Below, piece by piece: positions 45,399 through 55,093 of a stretch of DNA of 64,000 bases. Position 1 is the stretch's first letter, and every line of letters begins with the position of its first letter. The DNA comes from Clostridium beijerinckii. GTDB taxonomy: Bacteria > Bacillota > Clostridia > Clostridiales > Clostridiaceae. The DNA lies in the NCBI GenBank assembly GCA_003129525.1, contig CP029329.1:920001-984000 (forward strand), given 5' to 3'. The notes beneath the pieces were generated by a model that saw only the letters and a program-made list of their open reading frames with translations, searched no databases and was not told where the DNA came from. The position numbers and the translations under genes are program-made.

Positions 45399-45446
45399 AA
45401 AGATATAAGAAATATATAAGCTTTAAAACCTTAATTTCTTATATCT
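45399..45446. terminator. Bidirectional terminator
   Basis: AGATATAAGAAAT and ATTTCTTATATCT pair perfectly, between convergent genes; T-rich flanks are weak. Confidence 0.65.
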
Positions 45447-45479
45447 GTCTCCTAGTATTATCTCTAATTTATTAAAACT

Positions 45480-46817
45480 TTATTCTCTATGCATTACATC
45501 TAAATTTCCAAACTTACTATATTGTCCAAGCCAAGCAAGCTTTGCAGTTCCCACTGGACCGTTTCTTTGTTTGGCTATTATACATTCTCCGATATTTTTA
45601 TCTTCTGTTTCTTTGTTGTAGTATTCATCTCTATACAGAAACATAACTATATCTGCATCTTGTTCTATAGAACCTGATTCTCTTAAATCTGATAACATTG
45701 GTCTATGGTCTGCTCTTTGCTCAGGTGCACGCGATAATTGCGATAATGCTATTACTGGACACTCCATTTCTTTAGCTAGTGCTTTAATAGATCTAGATAT
45801 TTCAGATACTTCTTGTTGCCTATTATCAGTAGAAGATCCTCCCGACATAAGTTGTAAATAGTCTATAACAATTAAATCTATTCCATACTCCATTTTAAGT
45901 CTTCTACACTTTGATCTCATTTCCATAACAGTCACACCAGCACTATCATCTATATAAATTTTTGCCTTTGAAAGCGGGCCTGCTGCCATAGCAATATTCT
46001 CCCAATCTTTATCTTCCAAAGTTCCCGTTCTAAGTTTAAGCATATCAACATTTGCTTCTGAACAAAGCAATTTATATGCTAATTGTTCCTTAGACATTTC
46101 CAATGAGAATATTACAACACTTCTATGATCCCTAAGAGCTGCATGTTCTGCTATATTTAAAGCGAATGTTGTTTTTCCCATTGAAGGTCTGGCTGCAATT
46201 AATATCATATCTCCGCTTTGAAATCCGGAAGTTTTTGCATCTAAGTCGGTAAATCCAGAGCTAACTCCAGTAGTTTCACCTTTATTATTAAAGAGTTTCT
46301 CTATTTGTGCAAATCCTCTTTCTAATACATCACTTAATGGTTCAAAATCCTTTGATGTTCTTTTTTCAGCTATGTTGAATATTTTCTTTTCTGCGACATC
46401 TATAACATTTTCCACTTGACTTTGATTATTATAACTTTCTTCAATTATTGTAGTTGATGCCTTAATAAGCTTTCTTAAAGTAGACTTATCAGAAACAATC
46501 TTTATGTATGCACTTAAATTCGCAGTAGTCGGTACAGAAGAACTTAATTCTGTTATATATGTTACTCCACCAGCTCTTTCAAGCATATCAGTACTCTTTA
46601 AATGTTCCAATAAAGTTAATAAATCTATTGCTATATCATTTCTAAACATCTCTAATATAGTTTTATATATTACCTTATGCCCATCTCTATAAAAATCCTC
46701 TTCGTCTAAGCCTTCCAATACTTTTGCAATGGCATTCTTGTCTATAATCATAGATCCTATTACTGATTGTTCCGCTTCTATGCTTTGAGGTAAACTTCTC
46801 ATAACTGATGTTTCCAA
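45480..46817 (-). CDS. dnaB: Replicative DNA helicase
   Basis: A 445-residue hexameric helicase (DnaC in Bacillus naming). The N-terminal domain (QSIEAEQSVIGSMIID) and RecA-like domain are complete: Walker A ARPSMGKTTFALN, Walker B LIVIDYLQLM, arginine finger region SEISRSIKALAKE, and DLRESGSIEQDADIV. The start is TTG at 46817 with GGGGAGG 8 bp upstream. It follows the Lon-like protease gene in the origin-proximal cluster. Confidence 0.96.
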   Translation of the reverse strand: METSVMRSLPQSIEAEQSVIGSMIIDKNAIAKVLEGLDEEDFYRDGHKVIYKTILEMFRNDIAIDLLTLLEHLKSTDMLERAGGVTYITELSSSVPTTANLSAYIKIVSDKSTLRKLIKASTTIIEESYNNQSQVENVIDVAEKKIFNIAEKRTSKDFEPLSDVLERGFAQIEKLFNNKGETTGVSSGFTDLDAKTSGFQSGDMILIAARPSMGKTTFALNIAEHAALRDHRSVVIFSLEMSKEQLAYKLLCSEANVDMLKLRTGTLEDKDWENIAMAAGPLSKAKIYIDDSAGVTVMEMRSKCRRLKMEYGIDLIVIDYLQLMSGGSSTDNRQQEVSEISRSIKALAKEMECPVIALSQLSRAPEQRADHRPMLSDLRESGSIEQDADIVMFLYRDEYYNKETEDKNIGECIIAKQRNGPVGTAKLAWLGQYSKFGNLDVMHRE

Positions 46818-46918
46818 GTTTTATTCCTCCCCTCTAACTATCAGTTGACAGTTATCTTTTAAATATGCCTTATCATATGTAATTTTATTCATTCTAATTC
46901 TATCATTTACTAGTCATA

Positions 46919-46949
46919 AAAAAAAGCCTCCTAATTATTAAGGAGGCTT
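46919..46949 (-). terminator. Terminator after the Lon-family gene
   Basis: AAGCCTCCT and AGGAGGCTT pair over 8 nt; leftward eight Ts follow. Confidence 0.9.
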
Positions 46950-46963
46950 ATTTTTAAATATGC

Positions 46964-48859
46964 CTAATTGAATGCAATATCCATAAGCTCTTCTATTGAT
47001 TCTATACTTTTAACTTGGATATCTTCCGTTTTTAATGGAATTTCCTTTTCATTATCTTTTGGAATTAAAACAAGTTTTATTCCCATTCTTCTAGCACCAT
47101 ATATCTTTTCAAATATTCCACCAACTGGTTTGACTTTACCTTGAAGTGATATTTCCCCTGTAATTGCTATATCTTGTCTTATCGGTTTATTCAATAATGA
47201 ACTTATTATACAAATGGTAATAGCAGCTCCTGCTGAAGGTCCATCTATTTTTCCTCCACCAATAACATTAACATGAATATCATAATCTTTAATATCCTTA
47301 TCTGTTAAACTTCTAATAACTGATGCTGCATTAAATACAGAGTCCTTAGCCATGGTTCCAGCTGTATCATTAAATCTAACCACACCAGTTCCCTTTTTCT
47401 TTGCTGGGAAAATAGCTGCTTCAATCTCTATTGTAGATCCTAAAAATCCACTTACACCTAATCCATAAACACGACCTATTTCTCTTTTATTAATATTTGT
47501 CAATCTTTCAAATGGAGTATATCGTCCAATTGATATTACCTCATCTAAGTCTGATAATTTTATTTCTAAATCCTCTACGAACTCTTTGTTACAATGTAAC
47601 GCATATCCATATGTATCAGTTAATATATTTACAGCTTTTCTACCTTCAAAAGTATAATTACTAATTTTTTGTGCAACACCATCTTCTAATCTAACATTTA
47701 GTTTTGTTGCAGCATCTTCTACTATAAGTGTTATATCCTTTGAAGAAAGTGGTTCAAAATATACTTCTGTACATCTTGATCTTAAGGCTGGATTTATTTC
47801 ACTTGGGCTTCTAGTTGTAGCTCCAATTAAAACGAAATCTGCTGGTGCCCCATTATCAAAAAGGTATTTGATATATTTAGGAGTCATCTCGTCATCAGGA
47901 TCATAATATGATGATGAAAATTCAACTCTCTTATCTTCTAAAACTTTTAACAGTTTATTTTGAAGCATAGAATCCAATTCTCCTATTTCATCTATAAACA
48001 ATATTCCCCCGTGAGCTTCAGTAACCAATCCTAGCTTTGGTTCAGGTATTCCAACCTCTGCTAAATCCCTTTTACTTCCTTGATATATCGGATCATGTAC
48101 TGAACCCAATAGTGGATTTGTTATTTCTCTAGGATCCCATCTTAATGTAGTTCCATCAACCTCAACGAATTTAGATTTATCATCAAATGGTGTATACGAA
48201 AGCTTCTTTACTTCATCTAATGCAATTCTAGCTGCTGTAGTCTTTCCAACTCCAGGTGGTCCATATAATATTATATGTTGTGGATATGGTGATGAAAGTT
48301 TTGATATTAACGATTTAATAGCCCTCTCTTGGCCAACTACTTCACCAAAATCAGTGGGTCTTAGAAAGCTCATAATATTCTTACTTGTAGTTCTGCTATC
48401 TAATTCTATTAAATTATTTAATTTATTAACAGTTTTCTTATTTTCAGTACCCTTTTGCTTGTTTATAACTGAAAGTCTAACTTCATCTATGTACTTTTCT
48501 TGTTTCTCCATAATAGATTTTTCAACTTGAGATTCAATCTTATTTTGAACATACCTCTTAGCTAACTCATTAGAAATCAATCTTACAGTTTTATTTATAG
48601 CTTCTTGTAATTCGTCTTTTTTAGGTGTAATCTTCAAATCCTTACCTTCAGCTAAGATAGTATTTAACGCAAAAACCTTCTCGCAAAGATTTGATGATTG
48701 TATACATTTATCTAATTTGAATCTAACTGTTCTAGCTCTAAATGCACCTTTATCAAGGACATTTTTAGTTATAGAAAATAATGCTTCTATTTGTGATTCT
48801 AAAGATAAATTTCCTGTAATAATTTCCTGTAATAGGTCTACATTATCATATGAATTCAA
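46964..48859 (-). CDS. Lon-family ATP-dependent protease (spore LonC type)
   Basis: A 631-residue protease. Residues 1-170 are helical and unlike LonA. The AAA+ domain has VGQERAIKSLISKLSSPYPQ, Walker A YGPPGVGKTT and Walker B GGILFIDEIGELD. The C-terminal Lon protease domain has the catalytic Ser in GKIDGPSAGAAI and Lys in GGIFEKIYGARR. This layout matches the spore-linked LonC group of clostridia. Its place next to rplI and dnaB is usual there. The ATG has a GGAGGATTAATTTTG leader. Substrates unknown. Confidence 0.9.
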   Translation of the reverse strand: MNSYDNVDLLQEIITGNLSLESQIEALFSITKNVLDKGAFRARTVRFKLDKCIQSSNLCEKVFALNTILAEGKDLKITPKKDELQEAINKTVRLISNELAKRYVQNKIESQVEKSIMEKQEKYIDEVRLSVINKQKGTENKKTVNKLNNLIELDSRTTSKNIMSFLRPTDFGEVVGQERAIKSLISKLSSPYPQHIILYGPPGVGKTTAARIALDEVKKLSYTPFDDKSKFVEVDGTTLRWDPREITNPLLGSVHDPIYQGSKRDLAEVGIPEPKLGLVTEAHGGILFIDEIGELDSMLQNKLLKVLEDKRVEFSSSYYDPDDEMTPKYIKYLFDNGAPADFVLIGATTRSPSEINPALRSRCTEVYFEPLSSKDITLIVEDAATKLNVRLEDGVAQKISNYTFEGRKAVNILTDTYGYALHCNKEFVEDLEIKLSDLDEVISIGRYTPFERLTNINKREIGRVYGLGVSGFLGSTIEIEAAIFPAKKKGTGVVRFNDTAGTMAKDSVFNAASVIRSLTDKDIKDYDIHVNVIGGGKIDGPSAGAAITICIISSLLNKPIRQDIAITGEISLQGKVKPVGGIFEKIYGARRMGIKLVLIPKDNEKEIPLKTEDIQVKSIESIEELMDIAFN

Positions 48860-48871
48860 AATTAATCCTCC

Positions 48872-49318
48872 TTATCCTTGTGGAACAATAATTACCTTCA
48901 TTTTAGTACTAACTTCTGGATATAGTTTAACCTCTATTTCATATCCACCTGCTAATTTTATTGTATCCATAACAATTTTCTTTTTATCTATTTCAATTTT
49001 ATACTGTGCTTTAATTAATTCAGCAACATCCTTACTAGTAATAGCGCCAAATAATTTTCCACTTTCTCCTGCCTTAGCTTTTATTGTTATTTCTTTTCCC
49101 TTTAACTCTCCAGCTAACTTTTGTGCTGCTTCAAGCTCAGCTAATTTTTGTTTTCTTTCATTTTCTTTTTTGTTATTTAAAATATGCATGTTTGAATCGT
49201 TAGCTTCTTGTGCTAATTTCCTTGGAAATAAAAAATTTCTTGCATATCCATCTGATGCTTCAATAACATCACCTTTTTTACCTATTTTCTTAACATCTTG
49301 TAATAATATAACTTTCAT
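48872..49318 (-). CDS. rplI: 50S ribosomal protein bL9
   Basis: A 148-residue protein. [20 protein letters not shown] and [16 protein letters not shown] are the bL9 N-domain; a helix rich in Lys and Glu leads to the C-domain ([20 protein letters not shown]). It starts 2 bp after gdpP, so both are surely on one transcript. Confidence 0.97.
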   Translation of the reverse strand: MKVILLQDVKKIGKKGDVIEASDGYARNFLFPRKLAQEANDSNMHILNNKKENERKQKLAELEAAQKLAGELKGKEITIKAKAGESGKLFGAITSKDVAELIKAQYKIEIDKKKIVMDTIKLAGGYEIEVKLYPEVSTKMKVIIVPQG

Positions 49319-49320
49319 AT

Positions 49321-51261
49321 CTATTCACCTATCCTTAAATAATTTTTCATTGCTTCTTTTAATTCACAAATAACCTCTTCAATTGTCTTATTTGTCATCT
49401 TACCTCCAGCAATATTCATATGTCCACCGCCGCCTAGTGCTTCTAAGACAACTTGAACATTAATATCTCCAACTGATCTTCCACTGATGTATATATCATT
49501 ATTTATTTCCCCTAAAACAAAACTCACAGAAATTCCTGATATATTTAATAACTCATCAGCAGCTTTTGCTATAATTACAGTATCTATGTTTTTAGGTGTT
49601 ATTGCAATAGCAGTATTGTCATTTACTTCTGCTGATTTTATTGTTTCTGCAATAAGTAAATAATCTTCTAAATCATCAGTAAACATTTTTTTTATTTCAA
49701 TTGGATCTGCACCCAAAGACTTCAAGAATGATGCAGCATCAAAAGTTCTAACTCCTGTTTTAAAAGAAAAACCTTTAGTATCCATAAAAATACCTGCAAG
49801 TAGTCCTTCTGCTTCTGTTCTTGATAAATTAGGCTTATCAACCATATACTGAATGATCTCCGTAACCATTTCAGAAGTAGATGATGCATATACTTCTATA
49901 TAATTTAATATATCTTGTTCTATCATATCAGGACTTCTTCTATGATGATCTATTATAACCTTTCTTTCTGCCTTATCTACTAATTGCAAATCAGCAATAT
50001 AACTCTTATTATGAACATCTACAATAATAACCAATGTTTTACCATCCAATTCATCTCTTGCATCTTCTACAGATATAAATAAATCATCATATTTAGATTC
50101 TTGGTTTAATTTATTTAAGTAATAGTCAATGGCATTAGTATCATTATCTAATACAATATTACAAGTTTTCCCTAGTTGTTTAACAACACTAGCTAATCCA
50201 ACTGCTGATCCGAAACAATCCATGTCAGGATTTTTATGTCCTATAATATATACTTTACTACTTTCATAAATTAATTCACCTAAAGCTCTAGCAATAACCC
50301 TTGCCTTTACTTTAGTTCTTTTTTCTATCTCTTTCGTATTACCGCCAAAGAACTTTATGTCATTATTAGTTTTGACCACAACTTGATCTCCACCTCTACC
50401 TAATGCTAATTCTTTTGCTATATTAGCATTATTGTAATTTTCTAAAGGAGACATTCCACCTTTTCCTACACCTATACTTAATGTAACTTCAATGGAATTA
50501 CCTTTATCAATTTTTGAAATTATTTCTATTATATTGAACTTTTGTTTTATCTCATCTTCAATATATTTATCTTGAATAGATAACACATACTTATTAGTAT
50601 CGTATCTTTTAATCATTGCTTTCAAATTATTAGCATATGAATTTATAGTTCTTTCTATTTCTGCGACCAAAAGAGGCCTGTTATTTTCATCAGTTTTGTC
50701 TAATGCTTCAGTAAAATTATCTACTTCTATTAACATTACACCTTCCTGAGTAGTTTCATAATCAATAAGTTTTGTTATATCATTAAAAGACAGTAAGTAT
50801 AAATACTTTTTATTTTTTTTTTCAATTAAAGTAGCATATACATCATATAATTTACCGTTAAGGTTTAACCTTTGATGTAAATTGTCCTCATGCTTTAGTA
50901 CATTATCTAAATTTAATCCTCTAGTTATACTTAAGATATTTTTTTCTGAATCTTCTTCATTTGATTTCAATGTATTGAATAAATTATTATGCCATACTAA
51001 TTCTCCATCTTCTTTTATTAAAGCCAATGGATAAATAATTCTTAATGCATTTCCTGATATTCCATTATTTATGCTTTTTATAAATTCATTATTATCGTTT
51101 TCTTTTTCACAATAATAATTTAGCTGGTGATAATTATATGTCAAATAGATTACAATAACAACTATACCTATTCCTGTATAATTATATAAGAATAATATTG
51201 TTAAAATGGCAATTAATAATCCCGGCTTAAGCAAACTTTTAAACATAGTTATCCAATTCAT
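49321..51261 (-). CDS. gdpP: Cyclic-di-AMP phosphodiesterase (GdpP/YybT type)
   Basis: A 646-residue membrane enzyme. Two N-terminal membrane helices ([20 protein letters not shown]) are followed by a PAS-like part, a degenerate GGDEF domain (RGGDQVVVK), and the DHH-DHHA1 phosphodiesterase: [25 protein letters not shown] and [11 protein letters not shown]. All DHH metal ligands are present. It degrades c-di-AMP, which controls potassium and osmotic balance. It follows the MazG-like gene and overlaps the rplI transcript. Confidence 0.95.
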   Translation of the reverse strand: MNWITMFKSLLKPGLLIAILTILFLYNYTGIGIVVIVIYLTYNYHQLNYYCEKENDNNEFIKSINNGISGNALRIIYPLALIKEDGELVWHNNLFNTLKSNEEDSEKNILSITRGLNLDNVLKHEDNLHQRLNLNGKLYDVYATLIEKKNKKYLYLLSFNDITKLIDYETTQEGVMLIEVDNFTEALDKTDENNRPLLVAEIERTINSYANNLKAMIKRYDTNKYVLSIQDKYIEDEIKQKFNIIEIISKIDKGNSIEVTLSIGVGKGGMSPLENYNNANIAKELALGRGGDQVVVKTNNDIKFFGGNTKEIEKRTKVKARVIARALGELIYESSKVYIIGHKNPDMDCFGSAVGLASVVKQLGKTCNIVLDNDTNAIDYYLNKLNQESKYDDLFISVEDARDELDGKTLVIIVDVHNKSYIADLQLVDKAERKVIIDHHRRSPDMIEQDILNYIEVYASSTSEMVTEIIQYMVDKPNLSRTEAEGLLAGIFMDTKGFSFKTGVRTFDAASFLKSLGADPIEIKKMFTDDLEDYLLIAETIKSAEVNDNTAIAITPKNIDTVIIAKAADELLNISGISVSFVLGEINNDIYISGRSVGDINVQVVLEALGGGGHMNIAGGKMTNKTIEEVICELKEAMKNYLRIGE

Positions 51262-51282
51262 AAAAAGCCTCCTAAGATATAT

Positions 51283-51612
51283 TTAATCTCTTCTATTGTT
51301 AATATAACGTTTTAGTTTACTTAAGCTTTTACCTTCTTTTTCAACCTGATCCTCAGCCCTTATTCCCAAATCTAATTTTGATTTTATAACATGATCTATA
51401 TCTAAAAATGAATATCCTAGTTTTTCTCCTAAGATATATAATATTATTATAGCACCTGAAATGCAATCTAAGATAGAATCACGTGCTACATTATTTCCTT
51501 TTGTTAGAAGTCTAAAAAACTCTCCAATTATGCAAAGAAGTTGTGCTTTCAAATCTTCTATAATCTTAATATTAGTCATTATATTAAAATTGTCTTTTCT
51601 CATCATAGTCAT
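51283..51612 (-). CDS. MazG-like protein
   Basis: A 109-residue helical protein of the MazG-like group that commonly sits before gdpP in clostridia. IIGEFFRLLTKGNNVARDSI and ILDCISGAIIILYILGEKLG replace the EExxE/ExxD metal motif of active MazG (only some acidic residues remain), so hydrolase activity is doubtful. The ATG follows GAGAGGTG. It ends 21 bp before gdpP and is likely co-transcribed. Confidence 0.75.
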   Translation of the reverse strand: MTMMRKDNFNIMTNIKIIEDLKAQLLCIIGEFFRLLTKGNNVARDSILDCISGAIIILYILGEKLGYSFLDIDHVIKSKLDLGIRAEDQVEKEGKSLSKLKRYINNRRD

Positions 51613-51744
51613 ATCACCTCTCTCAAAACCCTTGTATTCTTATTTTAAATTTTTTTTATAAGTATTGCAAGAATTTATATATTTTTTACTATATTTTACC
51701 ATATTTTAAAGAGATATGCCTACTATTTATATTTTTTTATATTA

Positions 51745-51770
51745 AAAAACCCCTGATTTCTCAGGGGTAT
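51745..51770 (-). terminator. Terminator of the rpsF-ssb-rpsR operon
   Basis: ACCCCTGA and TCAGGGGT pair over 4 nt; leftward TTTTTTAAT follows. Confidence 0.9.
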
Positions 51771-51784
51771 AATAATTATTACCT

Positions 51785-52042
51785 TTATTCAGTTGTAAAT
51801 GGTAATAATGCTATGTTTCTTGCTCTCTTGATTGAACCTGTTAATTCTCTTTGATGCTTAGCACAAGTTCCAGAAATTCTTCTAGGAAGAATCTTTCCTC
51901 TTTCTGTAACATATTTTCTAAGCTTATTTATATCTTTATAGTCGATAAATTCAGACTTATCTGAACAAAAAGCACAAACTTTCTTTCTAGTTCTTCTCAT
52001 TCTACCGCCTGGTCTTCTACTATTGTTACCTTCTTCTCTCAT
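51785..52042 (-). CDS. rpsR: 30S ribosomal protein bS18
   Basis: An 85-residue protein. [20 protein letters not shown] and [20 protein letters not shown] are bS18 hallmarks; the CxxC near residue 20 plus later Cys and His make a zinc-type (C+) form. Third gene of the rpsF-ssb-rpsR operon, with the rpsF leader probably sensing its complex with S6. Confidence 0.97.
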   Translation of the reverse strand: MREEGNNSRRPGGRMRRTRKKVCAFCSDKSEFIDYKDINKLRKYVTERGKILPRRISGTCAKHQRELTGSIKRARNIALLPFTTE

Positions 52043-52065
52043 CTTATTCCCTCCTTACCTTAATT

Positions 52066-52521
52066 TTAGAAAGGCATATCTCCATCATCTACAGGAGTTA
52101 TATCCTCTTCAAAGTTTCCACCACCAAATGTATCATTTGCCGGTGCTGAATATTCATTGCTATTACTAAAACTATTTCCTGATGAATTGTTGCTTCCTTT
52201 ACTTCCTAGGAATTCAACTCCACCGAATTGATCTGCTACAACTTCAGTAACATATCTCTTAGTTCCGTCTTTAGCATCATAACTTCTGGTTTGGATTCTA
52301 CCGCTGATAGCAACTTGGCTACCTTTACTCATGTAATTAGCAGTACTCTCAGCTTGCTTACCCCATACTACTACGGGTACAAAATCTGCTTCTCTTTGAC
52401 CAGTTTTTGTGTTATATTTATCAATTGCTAACGTTAAGGTTGTTACTGCTGCTCCACTTCCTGGAGTAAATCTTAGTTCTGGATCTTTTGTTAATCTTCC
52501 AATTAGAACTACTTTATTCAT
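52066..52521 (-). CDS. ssb: Single-stranded DNA-binding protein
   Basis: A 151-residue SSB. The OB fold spans 1-105 (MNKVVLIGRLTKDPELRFTP, FVPVVVWGKQAESTANYMSK); a Ser/Asn/Gly-rich linker leads to the acidic tail DDGDMPF that binds partner proteins. It lies between rpsF and rpsR as in most Firmicutes. Confidence 0.97.
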   Translation of the reverse strand: MNKVVLIGRLTKDPELRFTPGSGAAVTTLTLAIDKYNTKTGQREADFVPVVVWGKQAESTANYMSKGSQVAISGRIQTRSYDAKDGTKRYVTEVVADQFGGVEFLGSKGSNNSSGNSFSNSNEYSAPANDTFGGGNFEEDITPVDDGDMPF

Positions 52522-52534
52522 TTACAACACCACC

Positions 52535-52822
52535 TTATACTTGTTCAGTTACAATGATATGTCTAATAACACCATCTGTTATTCTGAATACTCTATCTAA
52601 CTCTTTTGGTAATTCAGGGCCAGCAGTAAAGCTAAATAAAGTATAAAAACCTTCACCAACTTTTTTAATTTCATAAGCAAGTTTTCTCTTACCCCAGAAA
52701 TCAACATTATCTACTGTTCCTCCACCATTTTCTATAACACCCTTAAATTTTTCGATGTTAGCTTTAACAGTTTCATCATCAAATAATGGGCTTAATATAA
52801 ATATAGTTTCGTACTTTCTCAT
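52535..52822 (-). CDS. rpsF: 30S ribosomal protein bS6
   Basis: A 95-residue protein: MRKYETIFILSPLFDDETVK and GGTVDNVDFWGKRKLAYEIK are diagnostic. The ATG at 52822 follows GGAGGAGGTG with 8-bp spacing; an in-frame GTG 9 bp upstream overlaps that site. First gene of the operon, preceded by a probable S6:S18-binding leader. Confidence 0.96.
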   Translation of the reverse strand: MRKYETIFILSPLFDDETVKANIEKFKGVIENGGGTVDNVDFWGKRKLAYEIKKVGEGFYTLFSFTAGPELPKELDRVFRITDGVIRHIIVTEQV

Positions 52823-52835
52823 TAATTTCACCTCC

Positions 52836-52873
52836 TCCCCTCGGACTAACGGCTATGCTTTGCACAGCAGGGA
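52836..52873 (-). promoter_or_regulatory. Probable S6:S18 autoregulatory leader
   Basis: Leftward, CCCTGCTGTGC pairs with GCATAGC, leaving the conserved CCG-containing side (GCCGTTAGTCCGAGGGG) just before the rpsF ribosome site. This matches the known rRNA-mimic fold that S6:S18 bind to repress their operon. Confidence 0.6.
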
Positions 52874-52923
52874 TTTCAATTTATGATTATATCATTCAAC
52901 AGAAGTAAAATCAAGTCATTTCT

Positions 52924-53118
52924 TTAATTTTCTCCATTAATCACTATTTTTTTTGCTTCCTTTTTAAATTTCCCTCTAGGAATCATTACAATTCTTCCAC
53001 ATCCGGTACATTTTATTTTTATATCCGCACCAACTCTTATTATCTCAAATTGATTTGAACCACATGGATGTTGCTTTTTCATTTCTACTATATCACCAAG
53101 ATTAAAATTTTCTATCAT
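52924..53118 (-). CDS. DUF951 family protein
   Basis: A 64-residue protein: LGDIVEMKKQHPCGSNQFEI, RVGADIKIKCTGCGRIVMIP. The Cys set (C...CxxC) suggests a small zinc ribbon. DUF951 genes regularly lie beside mscS and rpsF in this origin-proximal cluster. It lies 16 bp after mscS. Role unknown. Confidence 0.88.
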   Translation of the reverse strand: MIENFNLGDIVEMKKQHPCGSNQFEIIRVGADIKIKCTGCGRIVMIPRGKFKKEAKKIVINGEN

Positions 53119-53134
53119 TTATTATCACTCATTT

Positions 53135-53983
53135 CTATATTTCATTAAATAATTGAGTCTTAGAATAAGGCATTTCTATTTTATTTTTATCTAATGTTAA
53201 TTTTATTACTTTCCTAAGTTGATTTTCCATCTTCCATTGATTAAGTGGTTTAGCTTTACCTGTTACCCTTATTGTAACACTCGATATTCCTAATGCTATA
53301 ATTCCTGAAACTTCTATAGGCTCACTTATATACTCTTCATTTTCAATTTTAAAATCCTCACAAGTACTTTCAATAATGCCAATTACCTTTTCCATATCTT
53401 CTTCATAAGAAATATTTACATCTACTACAAATCTTATGTCATTTCTCGAATGATTAGTTACACCAATTATAGAACCATTAGGGATAGAATGAATATCTCC
53501 AGTAAAGTCTCTAATTACAGTAGTTCTAATTCCTATACTTTTGACAATCCCATTAAAGCTGCCTAACGTTACATGATCTCCAACCCCAAATTGGTTTTCA
53601 AATAAAATAAAAAATCCATTAATTAAGTCTTTTATCAAACTTTGTGCACCAAGTCCAACAGCAATTCCACCTATACTTGCAAATGTGAATGATATTTCTC
53701 CAAATAAAAATGATACTATTATAGCTATTCCTACAAAGTATACTGAATAATTTAAAACACTTTTTAATACTTCTCCTAATGTTTTTGCTCTTTGAGAATC
53801 TAATGAAATCATTGCGTTACTCTCAATTTGTTTTTCAACAAACTTTTTTATTAGATGCTTTCCAATTTTTATAGAAAAATACATTGCTATTATTACAAGA
53901 AGTATTTTTAAGCCTTTATTTACAAATGATTCCAATAATTTCACACTAATTAAATTCCCAATATTCAATTGATTATCCTCCAT
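53135..53983 (-). CDS. Small-conductance mechanosensitive channel (MscS family)
   Basis: A 282-residue MscS-type channel. Three membrane helices: about 25-45, 75-95 and the pore helix FASIGGIAVGLGAQSLIKDL (Gly/Ala-rich, as in TM3). The beta domain follows (FGVGDHVTLGSFNGIVKSIG, IRTTVIRDFTGDIHSIPNG). It releases solutes on hypo-osmotic shock. The gene leads into DUF951 on one transcript. Confidence 0.93.
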   Translation of the reverse strand: MEDNQLNIGNLISVKLLESFVNKGLKILLVIIAMYFSIKIGKHLIKKFVEKQIESNAMISLDSQRAKTLGEVLKSVLNYSVYFVGIAIIVSFLFGEISFTFASIGGIAVGLGAQSLIKDLINGFFILFENQFGVGDHVTLGSFNGIVKSIGIRTTVIRDFTGDIHSIPNGSIIGVTNHSRNDIRFVVDVNISYEEDMEKVIGIIESTCEDFKIENEEYISEPIEVSGIIALGISSVTIRVTGKAKPLNQWKMENQLRKVIKLTLDKNKIEMPYSKTQLFNEI

Positions 53984-54028
53984 TTATAATTTTATTAAAT
54001 AATTCTTATACACATACAATTCCATTTT

Positions 54029-54271
54029 CTATTTTTCAACTAAAATATATCCGACATTGTCCCTATGATATGCATTTTTATATTCTAATATATCGTTATT
54101 TATTATTAAATCTAATTCTTCTTTTTTATCTATTCGAACACATATTCCACAGCTCATTGTTATAGCTGTTGGTGTTGGCATTATTTTAAAATTAAAACTT
54201 AGTTTATCCAATTTCTTTTCTGCCGACATTGCATCGTATGTATTCTTGAATACTATTATATAATAATTCAT
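54029..54271 (-). CDS. DUF3343 protein (putative Se/S carrier-like)
   Basis: An 80-residue protein: IIVFKNTYDAMSAEKKLDKL, then IMPTPTAITMSCGICVRIDK. The ISxxCG-like SCG motif is the family's conserved Cys, and members often lie with cysteine desulfurase-like genes and selenium genes. Here a class V aminotransferase is divergent and close (55094). A sulfur or selenium transfer role is inferred. Confidence 0.85.
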   Translation of the reverse strand: MNYYIIVFKNTYDAMSAEKKLDKLSFNFKIMPTPTAITMSCGICVRIDKKEELDLIINNDILEYKNAYHRDNVGYILVEK

Positions 54272-54436
54272 GTTTGCATCACCCCTTATAATCTTATGTT
54301 ATAATCTATATTATATAGTTTTTTTTCATTTTATAAAGACAAGAATATGTTTATAATTAAAAACTTCTAAAATTTAATGAAAAAAAATTTTTTTTATCTT
54401 ATAATAATATACAAATGCAATTAAAAGGAGAATACT

Positions 54437-55084
54437 ATGTTTTCAGTATTTATTATATTTAAGGCTATATTAGTAGGTTTTTTTACAGGCTTTGTAGCTT
54501 CTATTCCATTAGGTCCTTCTGGTCTTGAATCTGTTAGTCGTTCACTATCTAAGGGATTTAGAGAAGGATTTAAAGTATCTCTTGGTGCCGTTTCTGCTGA
54601 TATTGTATATATAATAATTATAAATTTAGGTTTATTTACTGTATTTACCAAAAATTCCAGGTTCCACAGTTTGTTTTGGGTTGTGTCAGGAATTGTTTTA
54701 ATTTTATCTATTAAAATATCATCTAAATCTAAAAATTTAGATTTAAAATTAGAGAAATCAATTAATAGACATTCTTCAAATGGATTTTTAACTGGATTTT
54801 TAATAACATTTTTAAATCCAACTACTCCATCATTATGGATTGCGTTAAGTGGAACTGTATTTAATGTTTGGAAGCATCACGGGAGAACATTTTTTATGTT
54901 TTCAATTTTTTCAATGATAATTGGAAGTATAAGTTGGTTCTGTGTCCTTAATTTCTTAGTAAGTAGAGGTTTAAAAAAATTAAATCCTAATTTTGCAAAC
55001 ACCACAACAAGGTTTTTAGATTATTTCCTTTTTGCATTGGGGATAATATTTATTATTTTAGGATGTTATAATTTTATTTTTTAG
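54437..55084 (+). CDS. LysE-family transporter
   Basis: A 215-residue membrane protein with six helices. The N-terminus GFFTGFVASIPLGPSGLESV carries the conserved proline-glycine-proline motif of the LysE/RhtB family (usually PGP); GFLTGFLITFLNPTTPSLWI matches the second repeat's conserved NP. Export of amino acids or similar is likely; the substrate is unknown. AAAAGGAG precedes the ATG. First of three rightward genes. Confidence 0.82.
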   Translation: MFSVFIIFKAILVGFFTGFVASIPLGPSGLESVSRSLSKGFREGFKVSLGAVSADIVYIIIINLGLFTVFTKNSRFHSLFWVVSGIVLILSIKISSKSKNLDLKLEKSINRHSSNGFLTGFLITFLNPTTPSLWIALSGTVFNVWKHHGRTFFMFSIFSMIIGSISWFCVLNFLVSRGLKKLNPNFANTTTRFLDYFLFALGIIFIILGCYNFIF

Positions 55085-55093
55085 AGGTGAGTA

